From contig NZ_CAXHZC010000001.1 in assembly GCF_964021845.1 (NCBI RefSeq), positions 310,001 through 374,000 of the forward strand: DNA of 64,000 nt, read 5' to 3'. Within the stretch, counting starts at the first letter, position 1; each line of letters opens with the position of its first letter. The notes under the pieces were generated by a model. It saw only the letters and a program-made list of their open reading frames with translations. It made no database searches and was not told where the DNA came from. Origin of the DNA: Arcticibacterium sp964021845 (lineage in GTDB: Bacteria; Bacteroidota; Bacteroidia; Cytophagales; Spirosomataceae). Both the position numbers and the translations under genes were made by a program. Below, one piece after another: positions 9,384 through 18,014 of this stretch.

Positions 9384-9692
9384 ATGATGTTTAAGAAACT
9401 GTGCAAAAATATTGCTCTGCTTTTATTCTTGCTAACCTTTTTAGGTGGGCAAGTGTATGTGCTACGCGTAATTTCTGAAGTTAACATCAGTACACTGCTT
9501 CAAAGTAATGAAGAACATGACAATGAAGACGACTCTCGTGACGAATTAGATGCAAAAAAATTAGCAAACGTCAGTTTAACCGAAGAGTTTTTCTCTTTCA
9601 TTGGCCTAAGTTCCTTTTATACTACAGAAAGCCCATCATACTATGATGGTGATTTCTCTTCTATTTTTGGGCCACCGCCCGACTGCATATAA
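9384..9692 (+). CDS. Small membrane-anchored or exported acidic protein
   Basis: I place the start at the ATG-ATG pair at 9384/9387, which gives a basic N-terminus (FKKLCKN) followed by the hydrophobic helix IALLLFLLTFLGGQ. A longer frame open to 9279 would overlap the methyltransferase start and is less likely; ATG at 9342 is also possible. After the helix the roughly 75-residue tail is very acidic (EEHDNEDDSRDELD) and ends PPPDCI, so it probably faces the periplasm. It precedes the SulP transporter by 80 bases on the same strand and may be co-transcribed. No family is recognised. Confidence 0.6.
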   Translation: MMFKKLCKNIALLLFLLTFLGGQVYVLRVISEVNISTLLQSNEEHDNEDDSRDELDAKKLANVSLTEEFFSFIGLSSFYTTESPSYYDGDFSSIFGPPPDCI

Positions 9693-9772
9693 TTATAATT
9701 TACCGTTTGGTTAGAACTGTCTTGTAAAGAGACCGGTCTTTTCTTTTTTAATTTTCAATCAATTATTTTTTT

Positions 9773-11341
9773 ATGAAAAACGAATTTTCGTTTAAGAATG
9801 TCGGTGGCGATCTGTCGGCGGGTTTGGTGGTGTTTTTGGTAGCACTTCCGTTATGTTTAGGTATTTCTTTAGCTTCTGAGGCTCCTCTTTTCTCTGGTAT
9901 TATTGCTGGTATAATAGGTGGTGTGGTAGTTGGAGCTATTAGTGGTTCCAAGTTAGGAGTTAGTGGTCCAGCAGCTGGTTTGGCAGTTATTGTAGCTTCT
10001 GCCATTAATGAGTTTGAGATATATGAGATTTTCTTGGCCAGTGTGGTGATAGGAGGTTTTATTCAGTTAATCTTAGGTTTTGTAGGTGCAGGTAAAATTG
10101 CCTTTTACTTCCCTTCATCTGTAATTAAAGGAATGCTTGCGGCTATTGGTATTACCATTGTTTTAAAGCAAATCCCTCATGCTTTTGGAATTGATACAGA
10201 TCCTGAAGGGGATTCTAGCTTTATACAAAGTGATGGAGAAAATACTATTTCTGAGTTATTTAACCTAGGAAATTTTAATACCGGTGCACTGGTTATTGGT
10301 ATAGTGTGTTTAGCTATTCTTATTCTTTGGGATAAAAAATGGGTTAAAGAAAACAAAGTCTTAGGAATTATTCCCGGACCTTTATTGGCAGTATTTGCAG
10401 GTATATTTATCAATTACTTTTATCCAGAGAATCTTTCTTTAGCATCGGAACACATGGTGCAACTTCCTGAAACAGAATCTGCAGCCGGTTTTTTAGAACT
10501 TTTGAGGTTTCCTCAATGGTCGGCTTTTACAAACTTTAATGTAATTAAAACAGGTTTCTTGATTGCTATTATTGCCAGTTTAGAAACATTGCTTTGTGTG
10601 GAGGCTACAGATAGGTTAGACCCTAGAAAAAATGTTACTCCTACTAATAGAGAGTTGGTAGCTCAGGGTGCTGGTAATATGTTGTCAGGTTTAATTGGGG
10701 GTATTCCAGTTACGCAGGTTATTGTAAGAAGTTCTGCAAATATTCAGGCTGGTGGTAAAACTAAAATGTCAGCTGTTTTTCATGGTATCCTATTATTGGT
10801 TTGTGTGATGTTTATTCCTAACCTTTTAAATATGATTCCTCTTTCAGCCTTGGCTGCTGTTTTAATCATTGTAGGTTATAAGCTTGCTAATCCAGCAATG
10901 TTTAAAAGAATGTATGCTGAAGGGCATGACCAATTTATTCCTTTTATTGTAACCATAGTTGCAGTATTGTTTACTGACCTTTTAGTGGGGATTTTAATAG
11001 GTTTAATGGTAGGTATTGGTTACGTACTTTATACTAACTTCAAGTCGGTAATTAAACCTTCAAAAACTGGCAATCATACTATTATTGATTTCCAAAAGGA
11101 TGTTTTCTTCTATAACCGTGCTGAGTTGGTTAAAAACCTAAGTAAATTAGAAGAAGGAGACGAGTTAACATTGGACGGTAGAAATATTGATTTTATAGAC
11201 CATGATATCTTCTTAACCATCGAAGATTTTGTTAAAGATGCGGCCAAAAAGAATATAAAAGTTAATGTTTTGGACATAACCAGAACCAAGCTTAAGTTTG
11301 GTAAAGGAGATGAGAAAATAGGTTTAGAAGAGAAAATTTAA
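9773..11341 (+). CDS. SulP family anion transporter, probable bicarbonate uptake
   Basis: This 522-residue inner-membrane carrier has the SulP core of about 12 hydrophobic segments, starting with GLVVFLVALPLCLGISLASEA-type helices. The internal segment QGAGNMLSGLIGGIPVTQV is a hallmark of the family. A C-terminal STAS domain follows (about residues 425-515, DELTLDGRNIDFIDHD). SulP members move sulfate, bicarbonate or other anions. The adjacent beta-carbonic anhydrase, 25 bases downstream on the same strand, points to bicarbonate, as in BicA-type systems. The substrate is therefore inferred from context and not from the sequence itself. Confidence 0.88.
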   Translation: MKNEFSFKNVGGDLSAGLVVFLVALPLCLGISLASEAPLFSGIIAGIIGGVVVGAISGSKLGVSGPAAGLAVIVASAINEFEIYEIFLASVVIGGFIQLILGFVGAGKIAFYFPSSVIKGMLAAIGITIVLKQIPHAFGIDTDPEGDSSFIQSDGENTISELFNLGNFNTGALVIGIVCLAILILWDKKWVKENKVLGIIPGPLLAVFAGIFINYFYPENLSLASEHMVQLPETESAAGFLELLRFPQWSAFTNFNVIKTGFLIAIIASLETLLCVEATDRLDPRKNVTPTNRELVAQGAGNMLSGLIGGIPVTQVIVRSSANIQAGGKTKMSAVFHGILLLVCVMFIPNLLNMIPLSALAAVLIIVGYKLANPAMFKRMYAEGHDQFIPFIVTIVAVLFTDLLVGILIGLMVGIGYVLYTNFKSVIKPSKTGNHTIIDFQKDVFFYNRAELVKNLSKLEEGDELTLDGRNIDFIDHDIFLTIEDFVKDAAKKNIKVNVLDITRTKLKFGKGDEKIGLEEKI

Positions 11342-11366
11342 TTTTTAAACAAAGTAATGATATATA

Positions 11367-12002
11367 ATGGAGGCATATCATAAATTATTAGAGGATAATA
11401 AAGAGTGGGCTAAAGCTCAAAACATAGTTAATCCTACTTTTTTTAATAAAATGGCCGAAGGCCAAAGTCCAGACTTTTTGTGGATTGGCTGTGCAGATAG
11501 CCGTGCCCCAGCAGATAGAATTACTAATACACAGCCAGGTCAAATTTTTGTTCATAGAAACGTGGCCAACTTAGTAGTTCATACAGATATTAATATGTTA
11601 TCTGTACTGCAGTATGCTGTGGAGGTTTTAAAAGTTAAGCATGTAATGATAGTAGGTCATTATGGCTGTGGAGGTGTAAAAGCTGCCATGTCAAATGAGA
11701 ATATTGGTATCATCAATAAGTGGATAAGACATATTAAAGATGTCTTTGTGAAGAATGATGCAGAGTTAGCGGCTATTGAAGATAAAGACGCCAAATTTGA
11801 TAGATTATGTGAGCTTAACGCCATAGAGCAAGCTAAAAACTTGATTAAAACATCTGTAATCCAAAAAGCATGGAAAAATGGTGATGGTCCTCATGTTCAT
11901 GCTTGGATATTAGAATTGAAGACAGGTTTGATAAAAGAGCTTTTTGAAGCTCAAGCTGGCGATACTTCTTCTATTGAAGATATTTATAAATACGATTTTT
12001 AA
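11367..12002 (+). CDS. can: Beta-class carbonic anhydrase
   Basis: The enzyme interconverts carbon dioxide and bicarbonate in the cytoplasm. The 211-residue protein carries all zinc ligands of the beta class: Cys42 and Asp44 in CADSR, and His98 and Cys101 in GHYGCGG. The Asp44-Arg46 dyad is also present. It follows the SulP transporter by 25 bases, forming a likely transporter-enzyme pair that imports and equilibrates inorganic carbon. A long hairpin terminator follows its stop codon. The gene symbol reflects the family and context and not a proven orthologue. Confidence 0.93.
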   Translation: MEAYHKLLEDNKEWAKAQNIVNPTFFNKMAEGQSPDFLWIGCADSRAPADRITNTQPGQIFVHRNVANLVVHTDINMLSVLQYAVEVLKVKHVMIVGHYGCGGVKAAMSNENIGIINKWIRHIKDVFVKNDAELAAIEDKDAKFDRLCELNAIEQAKNLIKTSVIQKAWKNGDGPHVHAWILELKTGLIKELFEAQAGDTSSIEDIYKYDF

Positions 12003-12027
12003 AAAGGTAGTTTACTTATTTTAAGAA

Positions 12028-12084
12028 AAGGGAAGACGGTGAAATTAGGAAACTATATCCTTGTTCATTTGTCTTCCTTTTTTT
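12028..12084 (+). terminator. Intrinsic terminator after the carbonic anhydrase gene
   Basis: GGAAGAC at 12031-12037 pairs with GTCTTCC at 12071-12077. Inside, TGAA pairs with TTCA and AGGA with TCCT, giving a long interrupted hairpin. A run of seven T follows at 12078-12084. Confidence 0.75.
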
Positions 12085-12730
12085 GTGCATACTGTTTGGC
12101 TAACAGACCATTGTCTTTCTTCTTTTTTTCGCTTTTATGGGAATATTTTAGACTCATAAAGCTAAGCGTATAAGATTTTTTTCAATTGAATTATCGAAAA
12201 GGTGTCATCTGGGAATTAGATTCAATCTTTGAATATTACTATTTTTAATTTATTGAAATTCTGTAATTTGAAACTTAAGCATGGGTTAATATTGTGCTAT
12301 TCTGTTTGGTGCTAATATGTCTAACTTTTACTCTACTTAAATGTAGTTTTTATGGGTGTGAATTTTCTCTTAAGGTTTAATCAGAGTCTTGCTGAAATGT
12401 TTAATCGATTCAGCTAATTGCCCTTTATTAACTAACTGTTATCATTTTTGTTTGGTGTTTTTCCTATCTCAGTTAGTCTTTACTTTTACGTTTTAACATT
12501 GAAGTATATGCTTTCTCACGGCTATCCACTAAATCTAAATGTCATTGTTATATGACAAATTTAATTTGATTGAGGTCAAAATAGCATTAGAAATAGGCAG
12601 AGTAAAAAAAGTTATTTAATTATAGCAATTCATGAAATATTACCAATATTGCAAATGTTCTAAGACTAGAGAACTTAATTATTTAATATTAAAAGGATAT
12701 ACTTTAAACTAAACTCAAAATTTAATTACT
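12085..12730 (+). other. Long gene-less leader upstream of the SusC gene
   Basis: This stretch of about 646 bases is AT-rich and has no credible protein-coding frame; the longest plus-strand ATG frame I checked here is 21 codons (12352-12417). It holds an inverted repeat at 12540-12557, described separately. I found no convincing TTTG-N19-TAnnTTTG promoter. Long upstream regions are usual before susCD operons controlled by anti-sigma/ECF pairs or hybrid regulators, but no such regulator gene lies next to it. Confidence 0.5.
12540..12557. promoter_or_regulatory. Palindrome, candidate operator for the susCD operon
   Basis: TGTCAT and ATGACA flank a 6-base spacer, an 18-base perfect inverted repeat about 174 bases before the SusC start. 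The symmetry and spacing resemble sites of CRP/FNR-family dimers, but the half-site differs from the classical TGTGA. No binding protein can be named. Confidence 0.35.
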
Positions 12731-15721
12731 ATGAAAAAACTCTATTTTAAGCTCACTTTATATCTAGGGATATGTTCCTTGCTCATGTCAAGTGTGAGTT
12801 ACGCAGCTCCTTTGGTTATAAAAGTTAGCGGGCAGGTAAAAGACGCTACCGACGGAACAGAAATGATAGGATGCTCTATCAGTGAAAAAGGTACTACAAA
12901 CGGAGTACTTAGCGACGCTAGTGGTAACTTTAGTATCGATGTTAAAGACCAGAATTCTATCCTAGTATTTGATTTTATAGGATATGCTACACAAGAGGTT
13001 ATCGTAGGAAGTCAAACTACTATCAATATCCAGCTTGTGCAGGAGGCAAATCAATTAGATGATATTGTGGTATTAGGATATGGTACTCAAAAGAAATCTG
13101 ATGTAACGGGCTCTGTAGGAACTATAAAAAGTGAAGACTTTAATAAAGGGGTGGTTTCTAACCCAGGTCAATTACTTCAAGGGAAAATTGCTGGGGTAAA
13201 TGTTACATCTGTAAGTGGAGAGCCAGGAGCTTCTCAGGATGTTGTAATTCGTGGTGTAGGAAGTTTACGTTCTGGTACTACTCCGCTTTACGTAATTGAT
13301 GGTTTTGTACTTGATAACTCTTCAAATGGTTTTGCAAGTAACCCTCTTAACTTTATTAATCCTCAGGATATTGAGTCTATAAACGTATTGAAGGATGCCT
13401 CTGCTGCCGCTATTTACGGAGCAAGAGCTGCAAACGGTGTAATTGTAATTACTACAAAGAAAGGGAAAGAAGGTAAGTCAGAAGTTAATTTATCTGTATC
13501 CACTGCTACTTCTTCTTTAGCAAATAAGATTGATGTTTTTAGTGCTGCAGATTTTCGTAAAAATGTAGTTGCAGCTGGTGGTACTTTATTTGATGCTGGT
13601 GGAGATACAGATTGGCAAGATGAATTAACTAGAACAGCTCGTTCTACAGCTACTAACCTATCTATGAGTGGTGCTGCAAGTGAGAAGTTCTCCTATTTTG
13701 CTTCTCTTGGTTTAGATAATCAAGAAGGTATTTTAAATAATAGTAGCCTGAAACGTTATTCTGGGAGGCTTAACTTAAACCAAACGGCTTTAAATGGTAA
13801 GTTAAAAGTTGCTTATAACTTCATAGGAGCTCAAACAGAGAATTCAAGACCAGACGGAACGAGTATGGTAACGGATATGCTAAGGTTAAACCCTACCATT
13901 CCTGCACTGACTAACGGAGAGCCTACACTATTAGATGATATTTTGAGTCCAATAGCCAGACAGCAGCTTTATTCTGATGATGCGGTGAACAGTCGTTTAA
14001 TTGCAAACATTTCTCCAAGTTTAGAATTGTACAAAGGCCTTACTTATAAGCTTAACCTTGGTGTTGATTTCTCATCAACAGAAAGAGCCATTCAAACGGT
14101 ACCTTATGCTTTACTAGAAGGTCTAGATTTAGGTTCTTTGAACTCTATTTATGCTAAAAACAGTAATAGTCTTATTGAGAATACATTAAACTATGTGTTT
14201 ACAAAAGAAAAGCACAGCATGAACTTCTTGGCAGGTCACTCTTATCAAAAGTTTTTTGACAATCAAACTTCTTTTGAGCGTACTGGTTTTGCAAATAATG
14301 ATATCGAGCCTCGTTATCAAGACCAATTAAGTACTACAGAGCAGCCTACTGTTGTCAATACATACGCTACTAGAAACGAGCTTCAGTCTTTCTTTGGTAG
14401 AGTGAATTACGGTTTTGCAGATAAGTACATGGTAACTGCCACTTTTAGAGCAGATGGGTCTTCTAAATTTGGAGCAAATAACAAGTATGGTTATTTCCCG
14501 TCTTTTGCTGCTGGTTGGAACATCACTAATGAAGACTTTATGTCGGGTTCTACCTTTACTAACTTAAAGCTTCGTGCCAGCTGGGGCCAAACAGGAAATC
14601 AAGAGATTCCATCAAAAATTACACAGGCAAATTTCAATGATAGCCGTGATGAGAATGACACGTATCCTTTGGATCCTAACTCTACTACCTTAGATGACTA
14701 CCCTTATGGTACTATTTATACCAGATTAGCAAATCCTAACATTCAGTGGGAGGTTTCTACGCAAAGTAACATTGGTTTAGATTTTGGTTTGTTCAGTAAT
14801 AAATTGACTGGTACAGTAGATTATTTTAACAAAGCATCTACTAACATTCTATTGGAGGCTGTTCCTGCCGACCCAATACAGCCAACACCTACTTTCTGGA
14901 CTAATATTCCAAATATGGAAATCAGAAACTCAGGACTTGAACTAGCTCTTGACTTTCAAAATGGCAGTCAAAATGGCTTTTATTACAATATTGGAGGTAA
15001 CGTAACATTTATCAATAATAAAGTTGTTGACTCTCCTTACGCAGTTTTAACCACTGGTGCAGCACAGGGTGCGGGACAAACTGGAGCTACCATTAATGGT
15101 TATATCAATGGAGAAGCTATTGGTTCTTATTTCATGAAAGAATTTATTGGAATAGGTGATGATGGACTTAACCTATTTAAAGACCAAAACGGAGATGGCC
15201 AGGTGATTGAGAATGACAGGATAGTTGTTGGTTCGGCTCTGCCGAGTACGCTATATGCCTTCTATACCAATTTTGGATATAAGAATTTCGACCTAAGTCT
15301 TAATTTTAACGGCGTATCTGGTAATAAGATTTATAACCATACAGCTATGTCAATCTTCAATAAAGGAAACTTAGCCTCTTCTTTCAATACTACAGATTTC
15401 GCTATTCAATATCCAGAAGAAGGAATCACTAACTCTAATGAGGTTTCTACAAGATACTTAGAAGATGGTTCTTATTTAAGAATGAATAATGCAACCTTGG
15501 CTTATAAGCTAAGTCCTCAGGCATTGGGTATTGATAAGTGGGTAAATAATATTCGTTTTTCTGTGACAGGACAAAACCTATTTGTTCTCACTAAATACAC
15601 GGGATATGACCCAGAAATTAACTCTGGTGATTCTATTGGCGGAGTTAAGACTTTCGGTATTGACCGCTTTACATATCCTAAGCCTCGTACATTGCTACTT
15701 GGGTTAAATGTTACATTCTAA
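12731..15721 (+). CDS. SusC/RagA family TonB-linked outer-membrane transporter
   Basis: This 996-residue outer-membrane barrel imports a nutrient together with its SusD partner. A signal peptide (about residues 1-25) is followed by a carboxypeptidase-D-regulatory-like domain (VSGQVKDATDGTEMIG onward). Then comes the SusC signature region DDIVVLGYGTQKKSDVTGS with the plug domain (IRGVGSLRSGTTPLYVIDG), and finally a long beta-barrel ending in an aromatic residue (LLGLNVTF). The substrate cannot be read from the sequence. No glycoside hydrolase is adjacent, so this is not a classic polysaccharide utilisation locus. The susD gene follows after 84 bases. Confidence 0.95.
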   Translation: MKKLYFKLTLYLGICSLLMSSVSYAAPLVIKVSGQVKDATDGTEMIGCSISEKGTTNGVLSDASGNFSIDVKDQNSILVFDFIGYATQEVIVGSQTTINIQLVQEANQLDDIVVLGYGTQKKSDVTGSVGTIKSEDFNKGVVSNPGQLLQGKIAGVNVTSVSGEPGASQDVVIRGVGSLRSGTTPLYVIDGFVLDNSSNGFASNPLNFINPQDIESINVLKDASAAAIYGARAANGVIVITTKKGKEGKSEVNLSVSTATSSLANKIDVFSAADFRKNVVAAGGTLFDAGGDTDWQDELTRTARSTATNLSMSGAASEKFSYFASLGLDNQEGILNNSSLKRYSGRLNLNQTALNGKLKVAYNFIGAQTENSRPDGTSMVTDMLRLNPTIPALTNGEPTLLDDILSPIARQQLYSDDAVNSRLIANISPSLELYKGLTYKLNLGVDFSSTERAIQTVPYALLEGLDLGSLNSIYAKNSNSLIENTLNYVFTKEKHSMNFLAGHSYQKFFDNQTSFERTGFANNDIEPRYQDQLSTTEQPTVVNTYATRNELQSFFGRVNYGFADKYMVTATFRADGSSKFGANNKYGYFPSFAAGWNITNEDFMSGSTFTNLKLRASWGQTGNQEIPSKITQANFNDSRDENDTYPLDPNSTTLDDYPYGTIYTRLANPNIQWEVSTQSNIGLDFGLFSNKLTGTVDYFNKASTNILLEAVPADPIQPTPTFWTNIPNMEIRNSGLELALDFQNGSQNGFYYNIGGNVTFINNKVVDSPYAVLTTGAAQGAGQTGATINGYINGEAIGSYFMKEFIGIGDDGLNLFKDQNGDGQVIENDRIVVGSALPSTLYAFYTNFGYKNFDLSLNFNGVSGNKIYNHTAMSIFNKGNLASSFNTTDFAIQYPEEGITNSNEVSTRYLEDGSYLRMNNATLAYKLSPQALGIDKWVNNIRFSVTGQNLFVLTKYTGYDPEINSGDSIGGVKTFGIDRFTYPKPRTLLLGLNVTF

Positions 15722-15805
15722 ATACAAAAATGAAATCTAGCTGGTTTGTAAAGCCTTAAAGGTGAATGAGCCAGAGGAGTTAATAATATTAAAATATAAA
15801 TTCAA

Positions 15806-17551
15806 ATGAAAAGAAATATCTTACTTGCATTTGCAATAGGTGTGCTCACAGTGGTAGACTGGAGTTGTACCGATTTAAAAGAAGAAGTACTAGATGAATC
15901 CTTGTTTGGTCAAGGTCAGTCAGAGGTTATTAGTGGAGCCATAGCTCCAGCTTACGGTCAGGTATCATGGACATGGAGGCATACTAATTACTATGGTTTA
16001 CAGCTCATCGCAGGTGATGATGCCATTTTACCATACCGAGGAGGTACGGACTGGTTTGATGGTGGAAAGTTTTTAGATACACATAGGCACACCATTACTC
16101 CAGGTAATGATTTAGTAGGAAGTTCATGGAATGAACTTACGCTTAACATCTCAAGAACCCTATCGGCTATTGAGGTACTTCGTCCGCTTGTGGATGCTGG
16201 AAATACTGCAGCACAAGGTCCTTTAGATGAGATGGTGGCTTTACGAGCCTATCTAAATATGATCATGCTGGATGGTTGGGGCTTAGTTTTTAGAAAAGAG
16301 TCTTCAAGCGAAACCTCAGAGATATTAAGAGGAGAAGTTGCTGTTGATTATATCCAAAGTGAACTAGAATCTGTGGTGGATCGTATTGGAAATACAGGAA
16401 GTCCAGGAAGAATTACCCAAAGTGCCGTATACGGTTTCTTGGCTAGACTGCACCTTAATATGGCTGTGTACAAAGACCCATATGGTACACCAGATTTTGC
16501 ACAAGAAGACATGGACAAGGTGATAGAGTACACCGATAAAATTATAAACTCAGCCAAGTTTGCTTTATCTCCTGAATACTTCGAATTATTTAACGATGAG
16601 AATAATTCAAATGCGGAGTTAATTTTTGCCCTTGATCAAAGAGGTGTTTTGAGAAGAGAGCATAGCCGTTGGGCATATTGGTCTATAGCAGGTTCTCAAT
16701 GGGGAAGGTTGGAGTATCCAAGTTCAGATGGAACAGATGGTCCTGCCATTACTTCAGACTTTTATCAAACGTGGGTAGATAGTTATGGAGATGTAGACCC
16801 TGCAGCTGATGCTAGATTTTACCAGCATAATGTTGAGGTTTCGGAAGAACTTGCAAACTTAGAAGGTAAATCGCCTTTAAATGATGAAGATAATTTCGTT
16901 TGTATGACTCCTGAGGAGTTTGAAATGAACCGTGGAATTATCAGAGGTACTCCTTGGGGACCTCGAAAAGATTCTGACGGACAATTTATTACTTGTGAAG
17001 GTGGTTTCAGAATTTACCCTGTTAAACAAATTAAGGGTAACGGACCAGATAAAAATGTAGGCTATGTAGATCATACCTTACAAGTTGACTTTACAAATGA
17101 AGGAAGACTTCATAGAGCTGGGTACCGTGTGGCTAAGTATCAGTTTAGCCGTACATCTCCTAACGCTAACAACTTTAGTAGCGTAGATTTAGTTTTGATG
17201 AGACTAGGAGAAATATACCTTATGCGTGCAGAAGCAAAACTTAGAAACGGTGATAATGCAGGGGCACTTGCAGATGTGAATACATTAAGAGCTTCTAGAA
17301 CGGCTCGTCCTGCTCAAACTCCGCCAGCATTGGAGTCTATTAATTTAGAGAGTTTACTTGCTGAAAGAGGTTTTGAACTTTATTGGGAGGGTTTCCGTCG
17401 TACGGATCTAATTCGTTTTGGTAAATACGAGGATTCTTGGACGGAGAAAACAAACTCTGACCCTAAAATGAGATTATTCCCAATACCTCAAAGTGCCATT
17501 GATGGTGCTTCTAATATTGAAGGTTACATCGTTCAAAACGACGGGTATTAA
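15806..17551 (+). CDS. SusD/RagB family surface nutrient-binding lipoprotein
   Basis: This 581-residue lipoprotein caps the SusC barrel and binds the ligand. The signal sequence ends at a lipobox with Cys21 (VVDWSC), followed by charged residues TDLKEE compatible with export to the surface. The TPR-rich helical fold is visible in LMRLGEIYLMRAEAKLRNG and ADVNTLRASR. The C-terminal LLAERGFELYWEGFRRTDLIRF motif is characteristic of the family. It forms an operon with the SusC gene and is closed by a strong terminator at 17574-17607. The ligand is unknown. Confidence 0.94.
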   Translation: MKRNILLAFAIGVLTVVDWSCTDLKEEVLDESLFGQGQSEVISGAIAPAYGQVSWTWRHTNYYGLQLIAGDDAILPYRGGTDWFDGGKFLDTHRHTITPGNDLVGSSWNELTLNISRTLSAIEVLRPLVDAGNTAAQGPLDEMVALRAYLNMIMLDGWGLVFRKESSSETSEILRGEVAVDYIQSELESVVDRIGNTGSPGRITQSAVYGFLARLHLNMAVYKDPYGTPDFAQEDMDKVIEYTDKIINSAKFALSPEYFELFNDENNSNAELIFALDQRGVLRREHSRWAYWSIAGSQWGRLEYPSSDGTDGPAITSDFYQTWVDSYGDVDPAADARFYQHNVEVSEELANLEGKSPLNDEDNFVCMTPEEFEMNRGIIRGTPWGPRKDSDGQFITCEGGFRIYPVKQIKGNGPDKNVGYVDHTLQVDFTNEGRLHRAGYRVAKYQFSRTSPNANNFSSVDLVLMRLGEIYLMRAEAKLRNGDNAGALADVNTLRASRTARPAQTPPALESINLESLLAERGFELYWEGFRRTDLIRFGKYEDSWTEKTNSDPKMRLFPIPQSAIDGASNIEGYIVQNDGY

Positions 17552-17573
17552 TATTTAGATATATTTATTAAAG

Positions 17574-17607
17574 GGTGGGGGAACAGTATTGTTCTTCCAC
17601 CTTTTTT
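17574..17607 (+). terminator. Intrinsic terminator of the susCD operon
   Basis: An 11-base-pair stem (17574-17584 with 17591-17601, two G-U pairs) encloses the loop AGTATT and is followed by six T at 17602-17607. Confidence 0.88.
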
Positions 17608-17747
17608 GTATTGGTCAAGGCATTCAAATCAGGGTTTGCCCTAGTTTGTCTTTCTTTTCGGGAAAAAAGGAATGTCATTCTTCCGTTGAGGGAAATTTAT
17701 TACTAGTTTGCTTTCTATAGTCAATCTATAATAATCAACCCTATATA

Positions 17748-18011
17748 ATGACACCCAAAAATTTTGATAAAACCGCCTACTGGCGTAAAAATCTCAAATA
17801 CCTCGCTATTCTTCTTAGTATTTGGTTCTTCGTTTCTTACCTCTGTGGAATTGTCTTTGTAGACCAATTAAATACCATCAGAATGGGTGGTTTTAAATTA
17901 GGTTTCTGGTTTGCACAGCAGGGAGCCATCTATGTTTTTGTAATTCTGATTTTCGTCTATGTCAGACTGATGAACAAATTAGACAAGGAATTTAACGTAA
18001 ACGAAGACTAA
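17748..18011 (+). CDS. DUF4212 small subunit of a sodium/substrate symporter
   Basis: This 87-residue inner-membrane protein has two hydrophobic helices (YLAILLSIWFFVSYLCG and the segment around FAQQGAIYVFVILIFVYVR) and the family's YWRKNLKYL N-terminus. DUF4212 proteins are small partners encoded immediately before symporters of the VC_2705 subfamily. That is the arrangement here, with 3 bases between the genes. It is probably needed for assembly or function of the carrier. Given the nearby acs gene, the pair may serve acetate or another short carboxylate. Confidence 0.9.
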   Translation: MTPKNFDKTAYWRKNLKYLAILLSIWFFVSYLCGIVFVDQLNTIRMGGFKLGFWFAQQGAIYVFVILIFVYVRLMNKLDKEFNVNED

Positions 18012-18014
18012 GAG

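Noticed and set aside
9705..9760. A hairpin-like GACCGGTC palindrome followed by T-runs before the SulP gene
   Set aside because: The palindrome has no room for a loop, and alternative folds are weak, so a terminator is not supported.
12352..12417. A 21-codon ATG frame in the susC leader
   Set aside because: No promoter, no ribosome-site signal and no coding bias; treated as chance.
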